Part shown: positions 13,203-21,818 of the stretch, piece by piece
How positions within the stretch are numbered: position 1 is the stretch's first letter
How the letters are laid out: every line of letters starts with the position of its first letter
NCBI GenBank assembly: GCA_907163375.1
Contig: CAJQUW010012957.1
Span: 1 to 64,000, forward strand
Source: Prostheceraeus crozeri
Taxonomy: Eukaryota; Platyhelminthes; Polycladida; Euryleptidae
Direction of reading: 5' to 3'
DNA: 64,000 nt
Notes under the pieces: model-generated
The model's database searches: none
Seen by the model: the letters and a program-made list of their open reading frames with translations, nothing else
What the model was told of the DNA's origin: nothing
Position numbers and translations under genes: made by a program

Positions 13203-13427
13203 GTACACTGTAAACTGTCACCTCCTAAAATCGAAGAAATCTGCATCCTAAAGCGCGACACACTAGAATTTTAGGAGGTTGCGTGAAATAGAATGCTGAC
13301 ATACTAAAGAGAACAATAACACTAGTGCGCTAGCCTCCTAAAACGCTTTGCTTTAGGATTTTTTTATTAGTTACGAATAGTGTCTCGCTTCAGTGTGTGA
13401 TTTAGGAGGTGCTGGTTTAGAGTGTAC
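13203..13427. mobile_element. Short MITE with GTACACTGTAAAC-type ends and CACCTCCTAAA subterminal motif
   Basis: Left GTACACTGTAAACTGTCACC followed by TCCTAAA, and right end whose reverse complement reads GTACACTCTAAACCAGCACC followed by TCCTAAA. Inside are further TCCTAAA/TTTAGGA copies in both orientations. 225 bp and non-coding. Confidence 0.65.
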
Positions 13428-14707
13428 TGTAGGTGTAGGCTAGGTGACGTACGTATGCATAGCATCAATATTTAATCACCAATTTGCAAAGTGAGAGAAG
13501 CAAGGCAGTTCATTTTGATTTGCAATTGTAAGTGTCCTAAATTCACTGGAGATCTTATTGAGTAGTTAGTTCCATCTAATGCCCTTCAAAAGCCATGTAT
13601 AGATGTCTGATCCACCGTCATTGGAGTGGAGTTAGATTTTCAAGGTCACTCGGGATTAGTACCGGTTCCGTGATATTGAACTTATAAGCCCGCGCCTTGA
13701 CTGTTTTTAGTCAGTTTACATAACTTGTTTTGTGTACATCCAGTTGGTCTTTAAATCCATGTATTTGTAGACGCTAGCGTTTGTCATATCAGAATATCAT
13801 AAACGTACATGCATATAATTTCAACTGAAAAACACGTATACAACGCACGGAGATACAAATGAACTAGATGAATGATAACAAGGCGAATTGAAATATTTAC
13901 ATGATGGCAATTAAGAGGAGTTGAGATTAACTAATTTTGATGATGAAACACGAGATGACACTGTCTGGAAGGAGAGGACATTCTCATTGATTAACATACT
14001 TGAGCCAGTCATGGTATATTTTGTAAAATCATGCGCTATCTTAGTTATGCAAGGATAAAATGTGAAGGAAGGATGGCATATCAAAGCAGATCAGTTTATG
14101 TATTCAAAATTAATAACGATGAATAACGACAGTTGAAGGAGAAGTCGTGTAGAATCGTCTTGACAATCGGTGTGTTCCCACTCCGAGTATTTGTATTGTA
14201 TTTATTCAAAATAATGACAACAACTGGATGCTAATTACAGTCATCAGCAATGATATACAGATTACAACATTACCAGAATCAAAATGAGACAATAGAAAAC
14301 CAGATACTGAAAATATACACGTACCTGAAACATATTACAGTATGAACAAATATATTTGATAAAAGACATAGTAGTAAAATACATAGCATTTTTCAAATAC
14401 TAATGAAATACAACAGATTACCAGAATAAAGGTGAGACATTAAAGGCCAGATATACTGTAAATGTACCTACCTAAAATGCATGACAATAAGAAAAAAGAT
14501 ACTTTATAAAAAGAACCGAGAAAATTATGTGAAATGTTTTATCAGAAACCTTTTTACTGTAGAAAGAGATGCACTGAAAACGTCAATTTCTTTGAATTTG
14601 TTTACACTCAAAAATATCCTCGGGAAGAAAGCATGTTTGCGTAAGAGTAAGCGACTAAATGAGAGTGCACTGCATAACTGTCACTGTCGTGATGTCAAAT
14701 TACTCCA
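13428..14707. other. Stretch without a supported gene
   Basis: AT-rich. The segment 14210-14480 contains two diverged copies of a block with AATACAACAGATTACCAGAATCAAA-like words (split here as ATTACCAGAAT near 14268 and 14416) that suggest an old local duplication. The open frame 14481-14744 has no recognised motif and runs into the hAT relic. Confidence 0.4.
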
Positions 14708-15724
14708 GTCAAGCAAAAGTACAGAACCTAAAGTGCAAAGCTGATAATATTGTAGTCGATGGAGTGAACTGTGATAGTGAAAAAGGACTGTCTTTTAAAA
14801 AAGGATTTTCTAAAAAATTTTCTAAAAAAGGATAGAAAAAAGATTTTCTGATTTATCAGACAAGCCTCCCTCGCCTCGATCACACTAGAACTTAATAAGG
14901 TTGTATCAGAGGCAAATGCAAAATACTACTAGTTTGCCTGAGAACATCACCTCACGTCAATCGTGTGGGAGGTCCTCCAAAACGCGCATTGAAGTTGAAA
15001 GTGCACTCTTAATTTTTGGATAAGGTTTCCTGCCTGGTAGAGACTGAAGAAAATGTAATGAGAGAGAAAACCGCACAGTAGACCTCCGTGAACACTATAA
15101 AGAGAGTGATGGAGAAAAATATAGCAAGCACGAGTGTTAGCAAGCTGGGAGGAGCCGTGTCGTGTATCTAACTTAAAACGACATGTGATGAAATGTTATC
15201 GCCTACAATATGATGAGGAGGTGGAGGATGAAGAAAGTCACGTGACCGTCAAAGAAAAGCAATCGGGTCAGAGAGAGGCATAGATGAGATCCCACCTGCG
15301 GAAATCACCAAGCCATAAGCTCCTCTTCACGATGCTTCGCTATGACACAAGTGTCCGTGCCTGTTCTGGGGCGTTAATCTTCTGACCTATGATCTCAACT
15401 CGGTTGATGTTGTCGATTACAACATGTCCTTCAGAACGAGTAATGGAATGTGACTTATGAATACAGGATATTATTCGCTGGTTTTCAGACTTGGTCAATT
15501 GCCAAAAATTAATTCAAAATTGTGCATAGTTGATAAGTTTTCTTGGAAAATTATTGATAAATGTGCAGCAATGTTTCGGGTGGGTCTATGGTGATGGTGT
15601 ACATAGGTGTAAGGTACCATTTATTTAAAAAACTAGGCTCATGTATTGCGACCCGAAGTCGTTCTAAGTCCTATCAACCCCCGGAGACGGAGTCCTGTAA
15701 AAATGATAGGATTCCGCATCCCTG
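14708..15724 (+). mobile_element. Truncated hAT copy with BED-finger relic
   Basis: The right end (reverse complement CAGGGATGCGGAATCC) is the same type of terminus as the hAT at 60138-60832, here in opposite orientation. Two internal blocks match that copy: GTGAACTGTGATAGTG near 14765, and a BED zinc-finger relic near 15015-15195 (CCTGCCTGGTAGAGACTG, then a SKLGGA..SNLKRH-type segment containing a stop). No left terminus is visible, so this copy is truncated. Confidence 0.6.
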
Positions 15725-16479
15725 ACTCCAACACTAGTCACGTACAAATAGTTGCATGCCTATAGCTAGGCTATTCCCACGCAAAGATGCGTGTAAAGAT
15801 TGCTAATTGGGCATTCGAGCGCATCGATGCTTGGGAATAGCTTGCACACTGTGGCGCTGTTGCTCATAGGCAAATACTCGCAACGGTAGACAAAAGTGCA
15901 AAGTGAGGCTATTTAGGCGCTATAATTCCTCGAAATAATGATTATCTTCCTAAACAATGCTTGGATGACTTCGGACGTATTGCAGCGTGGCTCCAGGTGA
16001 TTCTTCAAATTGGAGTTCATTCCAACGCTAATTTTTACCCAAAAGTTAAAACTCAGTGGATTACTTAAACGGCAGTCAACCTTCTCAATTACTCCTACAA
16101 CCAAATCGCACAGATCCTTAGGTAATCTGCTGCAATTGCACTTTCACTTGCACTTACTTGCGAACGCACTTGCGCAGGAAAGCGCAAGTACTTGCGATCG
16201 CAAGTACAACTTCAATTAAGTGCACAGGCATGCTTAATTGCGCTTTCCACAAGAGTCATTGTTGTTGGTTGACTGGTGACATCAACGTTTGATTGTTTTT
16301 CTTGGACACTTTTGATTTCCTGCTCTTGTTTGATTATTTCTTGCCATTATGAACTTTTGACTGCACAGAGAAAGAGAGATCTACTAGTCTATATTTCAAA
16401 TTTTGAACGCCTGCATTCCTTTCTTTTCACTTGAGAATGAGCCGACATTAATTCATCTTCGCACCATGCAAAATGACCA
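15725..16479. other. Non-coding flank with a long imperfect palindrome
   Basis: No gene. Around 16128-16215 lies an imperfect palindrome built from CACTTGC, CTTGCG and GCAAGT words, able to fold into a long hairpin. The segment ends at the Polinton target duplication. Confidence 0.4.
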
Positions 16480-16485
16480 CCAAAT
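16480..16485. repeat. Left target-site duplication of the Polinton (CCAAAT)
   Basis: CCAAAT directly precedes the element terminus and is repeated exactly at 34257-34262. A 6-bp duplication is the known Polinton/Maverick integration signature. Confidence 0.93.
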
Positions 16486-16940
16486 AGTAGTATATAGTGT
16501 GACATCCGGCGCGACGCTTCGCTTCGCTTTGCTTCGCTTCGCTTGCGCCGGATGTCACACTTTTGCGGGGTTTTTTCAAAAAATCAAAATTTCAAAAATT
16601 TAGGTAGACTTCAAATTTCACGTGGCCGAAGGCCCAAGGGGGGAAAATTTAGGTAGTGACAAATTTTCAAAAAAACAAAATTTCAAAAATTTAGCCGGTC
16701 CCGAAATATCACGTAATCTCAAATTTGAGAATTACAATTTTCTCGCTTAAATCATGACCGTTCAAGGACACCGAAAAAATCATAAAAGTTAAGAATCTCA
16801 AAATTTGAGAATTACAATTTTCATTGCTTAAATCATGACCGTTCAAGGACACCAAAAATCATAAAAGTTGAGAATTTCAAATTCATGAATTTTATCCATC
16901 TTTCAGGTTTTTAAAATATATCATGTGACTAATAATATTT
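16486..16940. repeat. Polinton left terminal inverted repeat
   Basis: 455 bp, inverted copy of 33802-34256. It contains a tip hairpin (16497-16560), a GGCC-gaa-GGCC mini-hairpin near 16624-16634, and two direct copies of a block (CTTAAATCATGACCGTTCAA, about 16746 and 16829) giving an internal tandem duplication of about 83 bp. Confidence 0.93.
16497..16560. repeat. Tip hairpin of the left TIR with CTTCG-repeat loop
   Basis: A perfect 16-bp stem GTGTGACATCCGGCGC (16497-16512) pairs with 16545-16560. The 32-nt loop consists of GCTTC/CTTCG repeats. It lies 11 bases from the element end and is mirrored at 34182-34245. In an AT-rich element such a GC-rich terminal stem is conspicuous and may act in replication initiation, integrase recognition or end protection. 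Confidence 0.85.
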
Positions 16941-16941
16941 C

Positions 16942-17018
16942 TTTAAAAGTGGAAGAAACAAAAGTGGAAGAAGCCGCAAGAATATATCCTTCAATATCAT
17001 ATGAACGTAGTTCTACTA
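16942..17018 (+). pseudogene. Fragment of the 31.0-31.7 kb membrane-protein gene beside the left TIR
   Basis: Immediately inside the left TIR, the plus strand encodes an ARIYPSISYERSST segment with a GGAAGAAAC-rich lead. It matches the first 23 codons, and a few upstream bases, of the minus-strand gene starting at 31698, with GTG in place of the two ATG codons. The match then stops abruptly before a C-rich 20-bp tandem repeat at 17022-17066. It is a non-functional duplicate of the 5' end of that gene. Confidence 0.7.
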
Positions 17019-17021
17019 CCC

Positions 17022-17068
17022 CTCCCTTCTAACTTCTAGGGGTCCCTTCTGACTTCTAGGGGTCCCTT
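17022..17068. repeat. Two-and-a-half copies of a 20-bp CCCTTCTRACTTCTAGGGGT repeat
   Basis: Direct tandem copies just before the protease gene. Each copy also has short complementary ends (CCCTT..AGGGG), so it can fold as a weak hairpin, similar in style to the other mini-hairpins of this element. Confidence 0.7.
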
Positions 17069-17089
17069 AAGAAATTTTTTTATTATAAA

Positions 17090-17548
17090 ATGAACAACAT
17101 AAATGAGTTTTTAAAATTATATGGAACGCAAACTACGACAAATTTCGACCTAAAGAAAATCGCAAATGAATTAGGAATAAAGAATTTTCATGTTCTAATG
17201 AGAGACGAATTACAATTCCTAAAAAATAAGCCAACAGGAACCTTCAGTTCCCGGAACAAAGTTCCATCAATAACTGTAAATTTCGTAACCAATCTTCACA
17301 CTTCAGACCAAAAAGGCGTACATTGGTCAGCAGGCGTTAAAAATCATCAGCAGAACTATTATTTTGATTCATACGGTTTGCCGCCTACAAATGAAGTAAC
17401 AGAATTACTTGGAACGGGAACATACAATACGTTTCAAATTCAAACACCAGGCACTACCTATTGTGGACAATTATGTTTATACGCTTTGTACAAATTACAA
17501 AAAGGAGTACCATTTCTAGATATAATGTTAGAATTGAACGAACCGTAG
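17090..17548 (+). CDS. PRO: Adenain-type maturation cysteine protease
   Basis: A 152-residue homologue of the adenovirus/Polinton maturation protease (Ulp1-like fold), expected to cleave capsid precursors during virion maturation. The catalytic set is visible: His78 in GVHWSAGV, Asp93 in YYFDSYG, an oxyanion Gln118 seven residues before Cys125 in TYCGQLC. The start ATG follows a T-tract/ATTATAAA leader shared by other Polinton genes. It is one of only two plus-strand genes. A paired mini-hairpin (17237-17265) is inserted in frame and encodes residues 50-59 (GTFSSRNKVP), in the loop before the catalytic His. The stop codon falls in the loop of another hairpin (17540-17552). A second, truncated relic of the N-terminus lies near 31.8 kb. 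A likely substrate site, IRGN-G, is in the 21175-21672 protein. Confidence 0.88.
   Translation: MNNINEFLKLYGTQTTTNFDLKKIANELGIKNFHVLMRDELQFLKNKPTGTFSSRNKVPSITVNFVTNLHTSDQKGVHWSAGVKNHQQNYYFDSYGLPPTNEVTELLGTGTYNTFQIQTPGTTYCGQLCLYALYKLQKGVPFLDIMLELNEP
17237..17265. repeat. In-frame double mini-hairpin in the protease gene
   Basis: GGAAC-cttca-GTTCC (17237-17251) followed by GGAAC-aaa-GTTCC (17253-17265). Both stems are perfect and the block keeps the protease reading frame open. Confidence 0.8.
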
Positions 17549-17600
17549 GTTCTATGGCTACGCCTAACAAGGGAATTTCATTCCCGAAACGTTAGTTCCA
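17540..17600. repeat. Mini-hairpin cluster over the protease stop codon
   Basis: GAACC-gta-GGTTC (17540-17552) contains the TAG stop of the protease in its loop and right arm. GGC-tac-GCC (17556-17564) and GGGAAT-ttc-ATTCCC (17571-17585) follow. Protease (+) and integrase (-) are convergent here, so the cluster lies at both transcript 3' ends. Confidence 0.8.
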
Positions 17601-17619
17601 ATAATAATAATAATGATAA

Positions 17620-18969
17620 TTAAAAATCAGTTCGTTGTAATTCATTTTGATAAAAACGGCCTCTGATATCTTCATCATCTAAATCTTTGATTTCGTAAGT
17701 AATCGGATAACTTTGATTTATTTTAGAAATTTCAAATATTTCTTTAGTCCAATAACCAACAAAGCCTTTTTCAAATTTATTCTTATATTTAAATATTCTA
17801 ACTCTATCTCCAATTTTAAATTTCGGCTTAAGTTTCTGCAAATTCGGATTACTCTCATTCAAATTATTATTCTCGAATATTTTCTTTCGTATCAAATCAG
17901 GTTCGTCAGAAGCATTCTTTGGGGTTTCTTCAATACCAGAATGAACTTTATTATTGTACTCTTCTACAACTCCTGGTAATATCTTCAACCATTTCTGATT
18001 TCCTTGCTGAGTAAATTTTTTGAAAATTATATTTTTCAACGTCCGATTGAATCTTTCTATCACTACGGCCTTCCCTGCATTTTCAGTTGAATAAACAGTT
18101 TCAAATAGTGGCTGAACGTTTCGGTTATAAAATTCCGATCCTTTATCAACAAACAATTTCCTTGGCTTTCTATTACTTTCTTTAAAGATTCCTTCAAACG
18201 CATATTTAACTGATAGACCACTTTTATTTTTTAAAGGCTTTACCCAAGCGTATCGTGTATATAAATCTATAACGGTCAATGCGTATTTGTAGTCCCTTTC
18301 ATTCGGCATATGAATAAGATCAGCACTCCAAATATCATCTTTATTAAATACTTTTACTTTCAATAAATATTTAGGCCTTCTATATTCCTTGTGGATTTCG
18401 GACGCGTAGGTTCCAGCGTTGCTCTCAGAGTTATTAGTTCGAGCGTTGCTCTCAGACAGCTTTGCTGTCGTTTCATTTAAACCCTGTCCGAATAATATTT
18501 TAGCTTGTAAAGCTTTCTTAACAAACATTCTTTCAATTTTTTCTCTAAATGTAGGGTTTTGAATACTATCTAATTCTTGAATCATCTTCTTATCAGCTGC
18601 ATGTCGAGAACTTAGATCATGATTTCGATAAGCTAAATCATGCCTGTAAGCTGCGGCATCTACTCTATTTATTGGTTCTTCACCTGGTTTCGGATTATTA
18701 TTCTCATCTAGTCTTATATCTAATCGAGTTCCTGGACCGGTATATGAATGACCAGGAAGATGTTTTTCTTTCGAATATTTAGTCCAAATAAATCCAGGAA
18801 AGTTTTCTAATGTTTTTTGTATATCACCACCGAAGTGGTATGGAACTTTGTTCTTGTCACCTCCAATATGCTGACAATTTGAGTTTTCATTTATGTTTAA
18901 TAGATAATTCAATAAATCTAAATTAGAAATTTTTAATTTAATTAAATTTTCGGAATTTTTAGAATTCAT
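17620..18969 (-). CDS. int: PLA2-like domain fused to Polinton integrase
   Basis: One 449-residue frame with two recognisable parts. Residues 70-125 form a parvovirus-type phospholipase A2 core: the YTGPG calcium loop at 76-80 and the His110-Asp111 catalytic pair in DAAAYRHDLAY. Such domains help virions breach endosomal membranes. Residues about 200-360 are a retroviral-type integrase (rve): Asp217 in WSADLIH, Asp275 in FVDKGSEF and Glu305 in VIERFNRT. A chromo/SH3-like tail (KFKIGDRVRIFKYKNKF, about 385-401) ends the protein. The usual N-terminal HHCC zinc finger is absent. Asp275 and Glu305 are separated by only 29 residues against about 33-35 expected, so a small in-frame deletion may have hit the catalytic core. 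The inter-domain linker (about 166-190) is encoded by mini-hairpins. Similar PLA2-integrase proteins probably occur in other Polintons, but I have not verified that. Confidence 0.87.
   Translation of the reverse strand: MNSKNSENLIKLKISNLDLLNYLLNINENSNCQHIGGDKNKVPYHFGGDIQKTLENFPGFIWTKYSKEKHLPGHSYTGPGTRLDIRLDENNNPKPGEEPINRVDAAAYRHDLAYRNHDLSSRHAADKKMIQELDSIQNPTFREKIERMFVKKALQAKILFGQGLNETTAKLSESNARTNNSESNAGTYASEIHKEYRRPKYLLKVKVFNKDDIWSADLIHMPNERDYKYALTVIDLYTRYAWVKPLKNKSGLSVKYAFEGIFKESNRKPRKLFVDKGSEFYNRNVQPLFETVYSTENAGKAVVIERFNRTLKNIIFKKFTQQGNQKWLKILPGVVEEYNNKVHSGIEETPKNASDEPDLIRKKIFENNNLNESNPNLQKLKPKFKIGDRVRIFKYKNKFEKGFVGYWTKEIFEISKINQSYPITYEIKDLDDEDIRGRFYQNELQRTDF
18415..18469. repeat. In-frame mini-hairpins in the PLA2-integrase linker
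   Basis: AGC-gtt-GCT (18415-18423), GAGC-gtt-GCTC (18441-18451) and GACAGC-ttt-GCTGTC (18455-18469). The repeated peptide SESNA on the minus strand comes from the first two. Confidence 0.75.
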
Positions 18970-19018
18970 TTTAAAAGATAAAAAAAATTTAAAAGATAAA
19001 ATAAATGTTGTACCTAAT

Positions 19019-19122
19019 GGAACTTTGTTCAGAGGCTTTAGCCGATCGGACCAAAGGTCCTGAGGCTTTAGCCGATAGAACTTTGTTCAGAGGATTTAGC
19101 CGATCGGACCAAAGGTCCTGAG
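19019..19122. repeat. Intergenic array of alternating mini-hairpins
   Basis: Four units of about 29 bp between the integrase start and the 3' end of the pX-like gene. Units alternate GGAAC-ttt-GTTC and GGACC-aaa-GGTCC as the first hairpin, each followed by GAGGCTTTAGCC (GGC-ttta-GCC) and GATCG or GATAG. The arm changes are compensatory. Confidence 0.85.
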
Positions 19123-19126
19123 GTTA

Positions 19127-19612
19127 TTACCGAATCATACTAGGACTTAGATATATTCCAGAACCATCTTTAGTTTCTTTAATTTCAATTAAATCATTAA
19201 CATTGTGGAGAATATTTTTAAGAACTCGTTTTCCTTCATCAACTAATTTTAATTTACTAATAAAATTATCTACTACTCCTTCACCCCTAGCAACTTTCTC
19301 TAACTCTCTATTATGACGTTTTTGTTCTTCTAATGCTGCCTTCTCTGATTTATTTTTATTTACTGCTTGGACAATACCAGCTGTCCCACCTGCAACACTT
19401 CCTGCAGCTGCTATGCCACCTATTATTAGTGGAATTAATGGGAGAATCCCGCCATTCTTTTCTTCTTGTAATTGAATATTCTCTATCATTGGTTTACTTA
19501 TGTAATACTTTTTTTTGTTAATCGTAATAGTTTTAGGTGTATTTTTGTCAACAATATTACGTAATTTTAATTCAACAGTTTTATTATTATTATTACTTTT
19601 CGCTTGCGACAT
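19127..19612 (-). CDS. pX/pVI-like minor virion protein with hydrophobic segment
   Basis: 161 residues. An N-terminal basic/polar part is followed by a glycine- and alanine-rich hydrophobic segment (about 54-84, containing GGILPLIPLIIGGIAAAG) and a charged helical C-terminus. This composition resembles membrane-active core or cement proteins of adenoviruses and adintoviruses, and it sits directly downstream of the major capsid gene, where such proteins are expected. VARGEG (about 107-112) is a near match to an adenain cleavage site but lacks the preferred hydrophobic P4. The ATG follows the shared leader AATTTTTTTATTAAAA. The homology call rests on composition and position only. Confidence 0.6.
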   Translation of the reverse strand: MSQAKSNNNNKTVELKLRNIVDKNTPKTITINKKKYYISKPMIENIQLQEEKNGGILPLIPLIIGGIAAAGSVAGGTAGIVQAVNKNKSEKAALEEQKRHNRELEKVARGEGVVDNFISKLKLVDEGKRVLKNILHNVNDLIEIKETKDGSGIYLSPSMIR

Positions 19613-19640
19613 TTTTAATAAAAAAATTTTAAGTTATCAA

Positions 19641-19745
19641 AAATTTAAATCTATTCTAGTTATGAAAAAATTTTAATCTATTCTAGTTATGAAAAAATTT
19701 TAAGTTAAGAATTTTTAATCTATTCTAGTTATGAAAAAAATTTTA
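19641..19745. repeat. Three direct repeats in the MCP/pX intergenic space
   Basis: ATCTATTCTAGTTATGAAAA occurs three times (about 19650, 19676 and 19718) with variable spacers of T and A runs. It fills the gap between the major capsid stop and the leader of the next gene and may be a transcript-end or promoter-proximal repeat. Confidence 0.75.
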
Positions 19746-19746
19746 A

Positions 19747-21081
19747 TTAACTTATCCTAGTCATCTTTCCATTAAGAATTTCAATAGAATATTTTACATC
19801 TTCTAGCAATAAACCATAAGCTATCAATGAAGTTGTGGAATCTTTCTTTTCAATATTAATTGTTACATCACAACCATTTTTAATAATATCTTCAGATTGT
19901 GCACTTAAATCGAAACAGAAAATTGGATATAAATGTCTCCAATCTCCAGGAGTTAATTGTGGTTCAACTCCAAATTCTATACAAAGATTTCGATAAGAAT
20001 CATATCCTTCCATAAATTGATTATTGGTATCATCGAATCTTAATGGATCAATTGGATATCGGGTTTGATTTAATGAAACTTGTAAACTTCGAATTGTATT
20101 AATATGGAAGAGATTATTGTTCTTATCAAAACTTGGAGAATTATTTCTTTGAAAAGTTAGTAATAAATATCTTGGTGTATTCGCAGTTCTAGTAAAATGC
20201 CAGTTAAATCTTTGTTCGGAAAAAGTTACTGAACTAGCAGTACGCTTTAGAAAATTTACTGGAATTGGTTTGTTAGTATTTAATGTTTTTGCAATAGCTG
20301 TTTCAATCTCTAAACTAGGAGTAATATGCTTAATCCACCATTCAAGTCTATCAATTTTTAAATATGCTTTTTTTCCAGTCTCACCAAAAAAGATTAATTC
20401 ATTATTTGCTGTACGATGAATTATTAATTTAAATTTTAATTGATATGATATTTTGTCATAATCTAAATATCCGAATAATGGAGACAATGACCAATTAACT
20501 GTCTGTTTACTTTTCTTGTTAAATTCACGTCTTTCTTTATATGCATCATTATTTGTTTTATTTAAATGTTTTGCAATATTTTCTACATCTTTCGCAATTC
20601 CTGCTGCATCTGTTCCAGCGTGAGTTAAATCATCAACAATTATACCATCATTAGTATCAGGAAACCAACCTTCGATTTCATGCTTTTTATTATTTTCACC
20701 AATTGTTATAAATCTAAGCATTGTATCAATTACACCTGGAGAATCACTTATTGTTTCCATATTTTGAGTTGCAACATCTAAACGCATTTGTGTAAATAAT
20801 CTTGGAAAAAAATTATTCTCTAGTGCAATATTATCGGTTTCTGGTAATGGTGTTGTAAAATTAGCATCACTATATAAAGAATATTCACAATGTAAAAACG
20901 AATCAGGTAAATATATATAACTCTGCTGATTATCAACTTCAAAAATTAAATCACCTCCAGTATTTACTCTACTGGAAGATCCGGGATTCATAGCAATTCT
21001 TATATAGTCATTCTTTTTTTGATTATTACTGACGAAGGGAGGATCGTCTAATCTAAATTTATTTTCGATAAGCGAAGACAT
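19747..21081 (-). CDS. MCP: Major capsid protein (double jelly-roll, hexon-like)
   Basis: 444 residues, the size expected for the hexon-like protein of adintovirus-type Polintons. It is rich in beta-strand-forming segments. The N-terminal part reads GGDLIFEVDNQQSYIYLPDS (42-61) then FLHCEYSLY and ENNFFPRLFTQMRLDV (88-103), the pattern seen in Polinton major capsids where the first jelly roll begins (ligand strand, then an N-x-F-x-x-LF helix). It would form the pseudo-hexagonal capsomers of the virion. It is flanked by two candidate minor virion proteins and shares the T-tract leader before ATG. No in-frame break or mini-hairpin was found inside it, unlike many neighbours. Assignment is by family pattern and context. 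Confidence 0.82.
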   Translation of the reverse strand: MSSLIENKFRLDDPPFVSNNQKKNDYIRIAMNPGSSSRVNTGGDLIFEVDNQQSYIYLPDSFLHCEYSLYSDANFTTPLPETDNIALENNFFPRLFTQMRLDVATQNMETISDSPGVIDTMLRFITIGENNKKHEIEGWFPDTNDGIIVDDLTHAGTDAAGIAKDVENIAKHLNKTNNDAYKERREFNKKSKQTVNWSLSPLFGYLDYDKISYQLKFKLIIHRTANNELIFFGETGKKAYLKIDRLEWWIKHITPSLEIETAIAKTLNTNKPIPVNFLKRTASSVTFSEQRFNWHFTRTANTPRYLLLTFQRNNSPSFDKNNNLFHINTIRSLQVSLNQTRYPIDPLRFDDTNNQFMEGYDSYRNLCIEFGVEPQLTPGDWRHLYPIFCFDLSAQSEDIIKNGCDVTINIEKKDSTTSLIAYGLLLEDVKYSIEILNGKMTRIS

Positions 21082-21174
21082 TTTTATAAAAAATAATTTG
21101 ACTTTTTGTTTTTCTCACAGACAGAAAAAATTTTTACTAAAAAAATTACTAAAAAATTTTACTAAAATATAATT

Positions 21175-21672
21175 TTAGAATTTTGCTAGCCCATTACCTC
21201 TTATTTCTTCAATTGTTTTTTCATTATGTTTACTATCAGACGGAGCTCCGCTCCTCAAGGGTTCCCCAACAGCAATGTTAGCAATTTTATTTTTTGTTTC
21301 CTCTGAAAGTTTTTTTAAATTTTTTAGTTCTTCGGAATCATTCCTAAGTTTGCGAATAGCTTCTAGTTGTTTTAATTCGTTTTGAGACTTGACAGCATTT
21401 GATATTGCACTAGCTGTACTACCTATAGCAGCTGCTCCTTTTGCGGCAGATGTAATCAAATCTTTATTATTTTTAATTAAGTTAACGATACTACCAATAC
21501 CAGAGAAGATCCCAGCTCCTTCCGTGTGAACGGCACCTGCGGTGCCTAGGAACTTTTGTGTTCCGACTGTTTCTCTATTATCATAATGATAAACAGGATT
21601 CATACGTGGTTCATGAGCAATTTTTTGATTTGAAGCAAAATGTTTAAGATTGTGTTTATAAATTATAGGCAT
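21175..21672 (-). CDS. pVI-like minor capsid protein with predicted protease site
   Basis: 165 residues. Residues about 52-95 (start GAGIFSGIGSIVNLI) form an amphipathic, glycine/alanine-rich segment like a membrane-lytic helix, followed by a charged coiled-coil-like stretch (98-135). Near the C-terminus IRGN-G (157-161) fits the adenain consensus [MIL]-x-G-x-G, which suggests processing by the protease at 17090-17548 and release of a short tail, as in adenovirus pVI. Two double mini-hairpins are inserted in frame, at residues about 36-47 and 136-144. It lies just upstream of the major capsid gene in transcription order. Function is inferred from composition, site and context. Confidence 0.62.
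   Translation of the reverse strand: MPIIYKHNLKHFASNQKIAHEPRMNPVYHYDNRETVGTQKFLGTAGAVHTEGAGIFSGIGSIVNLIKNNKDLITSAAKGAAAIGSTASAISNAVKSQNELKQLEAIRKLRNDSEELKNLKKLSEETKNKIANIAVGEPLRSGAPSDSKHNEKTIEEIRGNGLAKF
21242..21267. repeat. In-frame double mini-hairpin in the pVI-like gene (C-terminal)
   Basis: GGAGC-tcc-GCTCC (21242-21254), then TCAA, then GGG-ttc-CCC (21259-21267). Confidence 0.8.
21532..21564. repeat. In-frame double mini-hairpin in the pVI-like gene (N-terminal)
   Basis: GGCACC-tgc-GGTGCC (21532-21546), then TA, then GGAAC-ttttgt-GTTCC (21549-21564). Confidence 0.8.
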
Positions 21673-21730
21673 TTTTTAGGATTAAATTTGACTTTTGAGA
21701 AAAAATATTTACGATTGGTTAGTAACCTGA

Positions 21731-21818
21731 GGACCTTTGGTCCGATCGGCTAAAGCCTCGAGGAGCTTCGCTCCGATTGGTTAGTAACCTGAGGAGCTTC
21801 GCTCCGATCAAGATTTAC
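21731..21818. repeat. Mini-hairpin array between the fibre-like and pVI-like genes
   Basis: GGACC-ttt-GGTCC, GGC-taaa-GCC, then two copies of GGAGC-ttc-GCTCC separated by GATTGGTTAGTAACCTGA. The stop codon of the fibre-like gene (21808-21810) adjoins the last GATC. The word GGTTAGTAACCTGAGG occurs twice. Confidence 0.85.
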
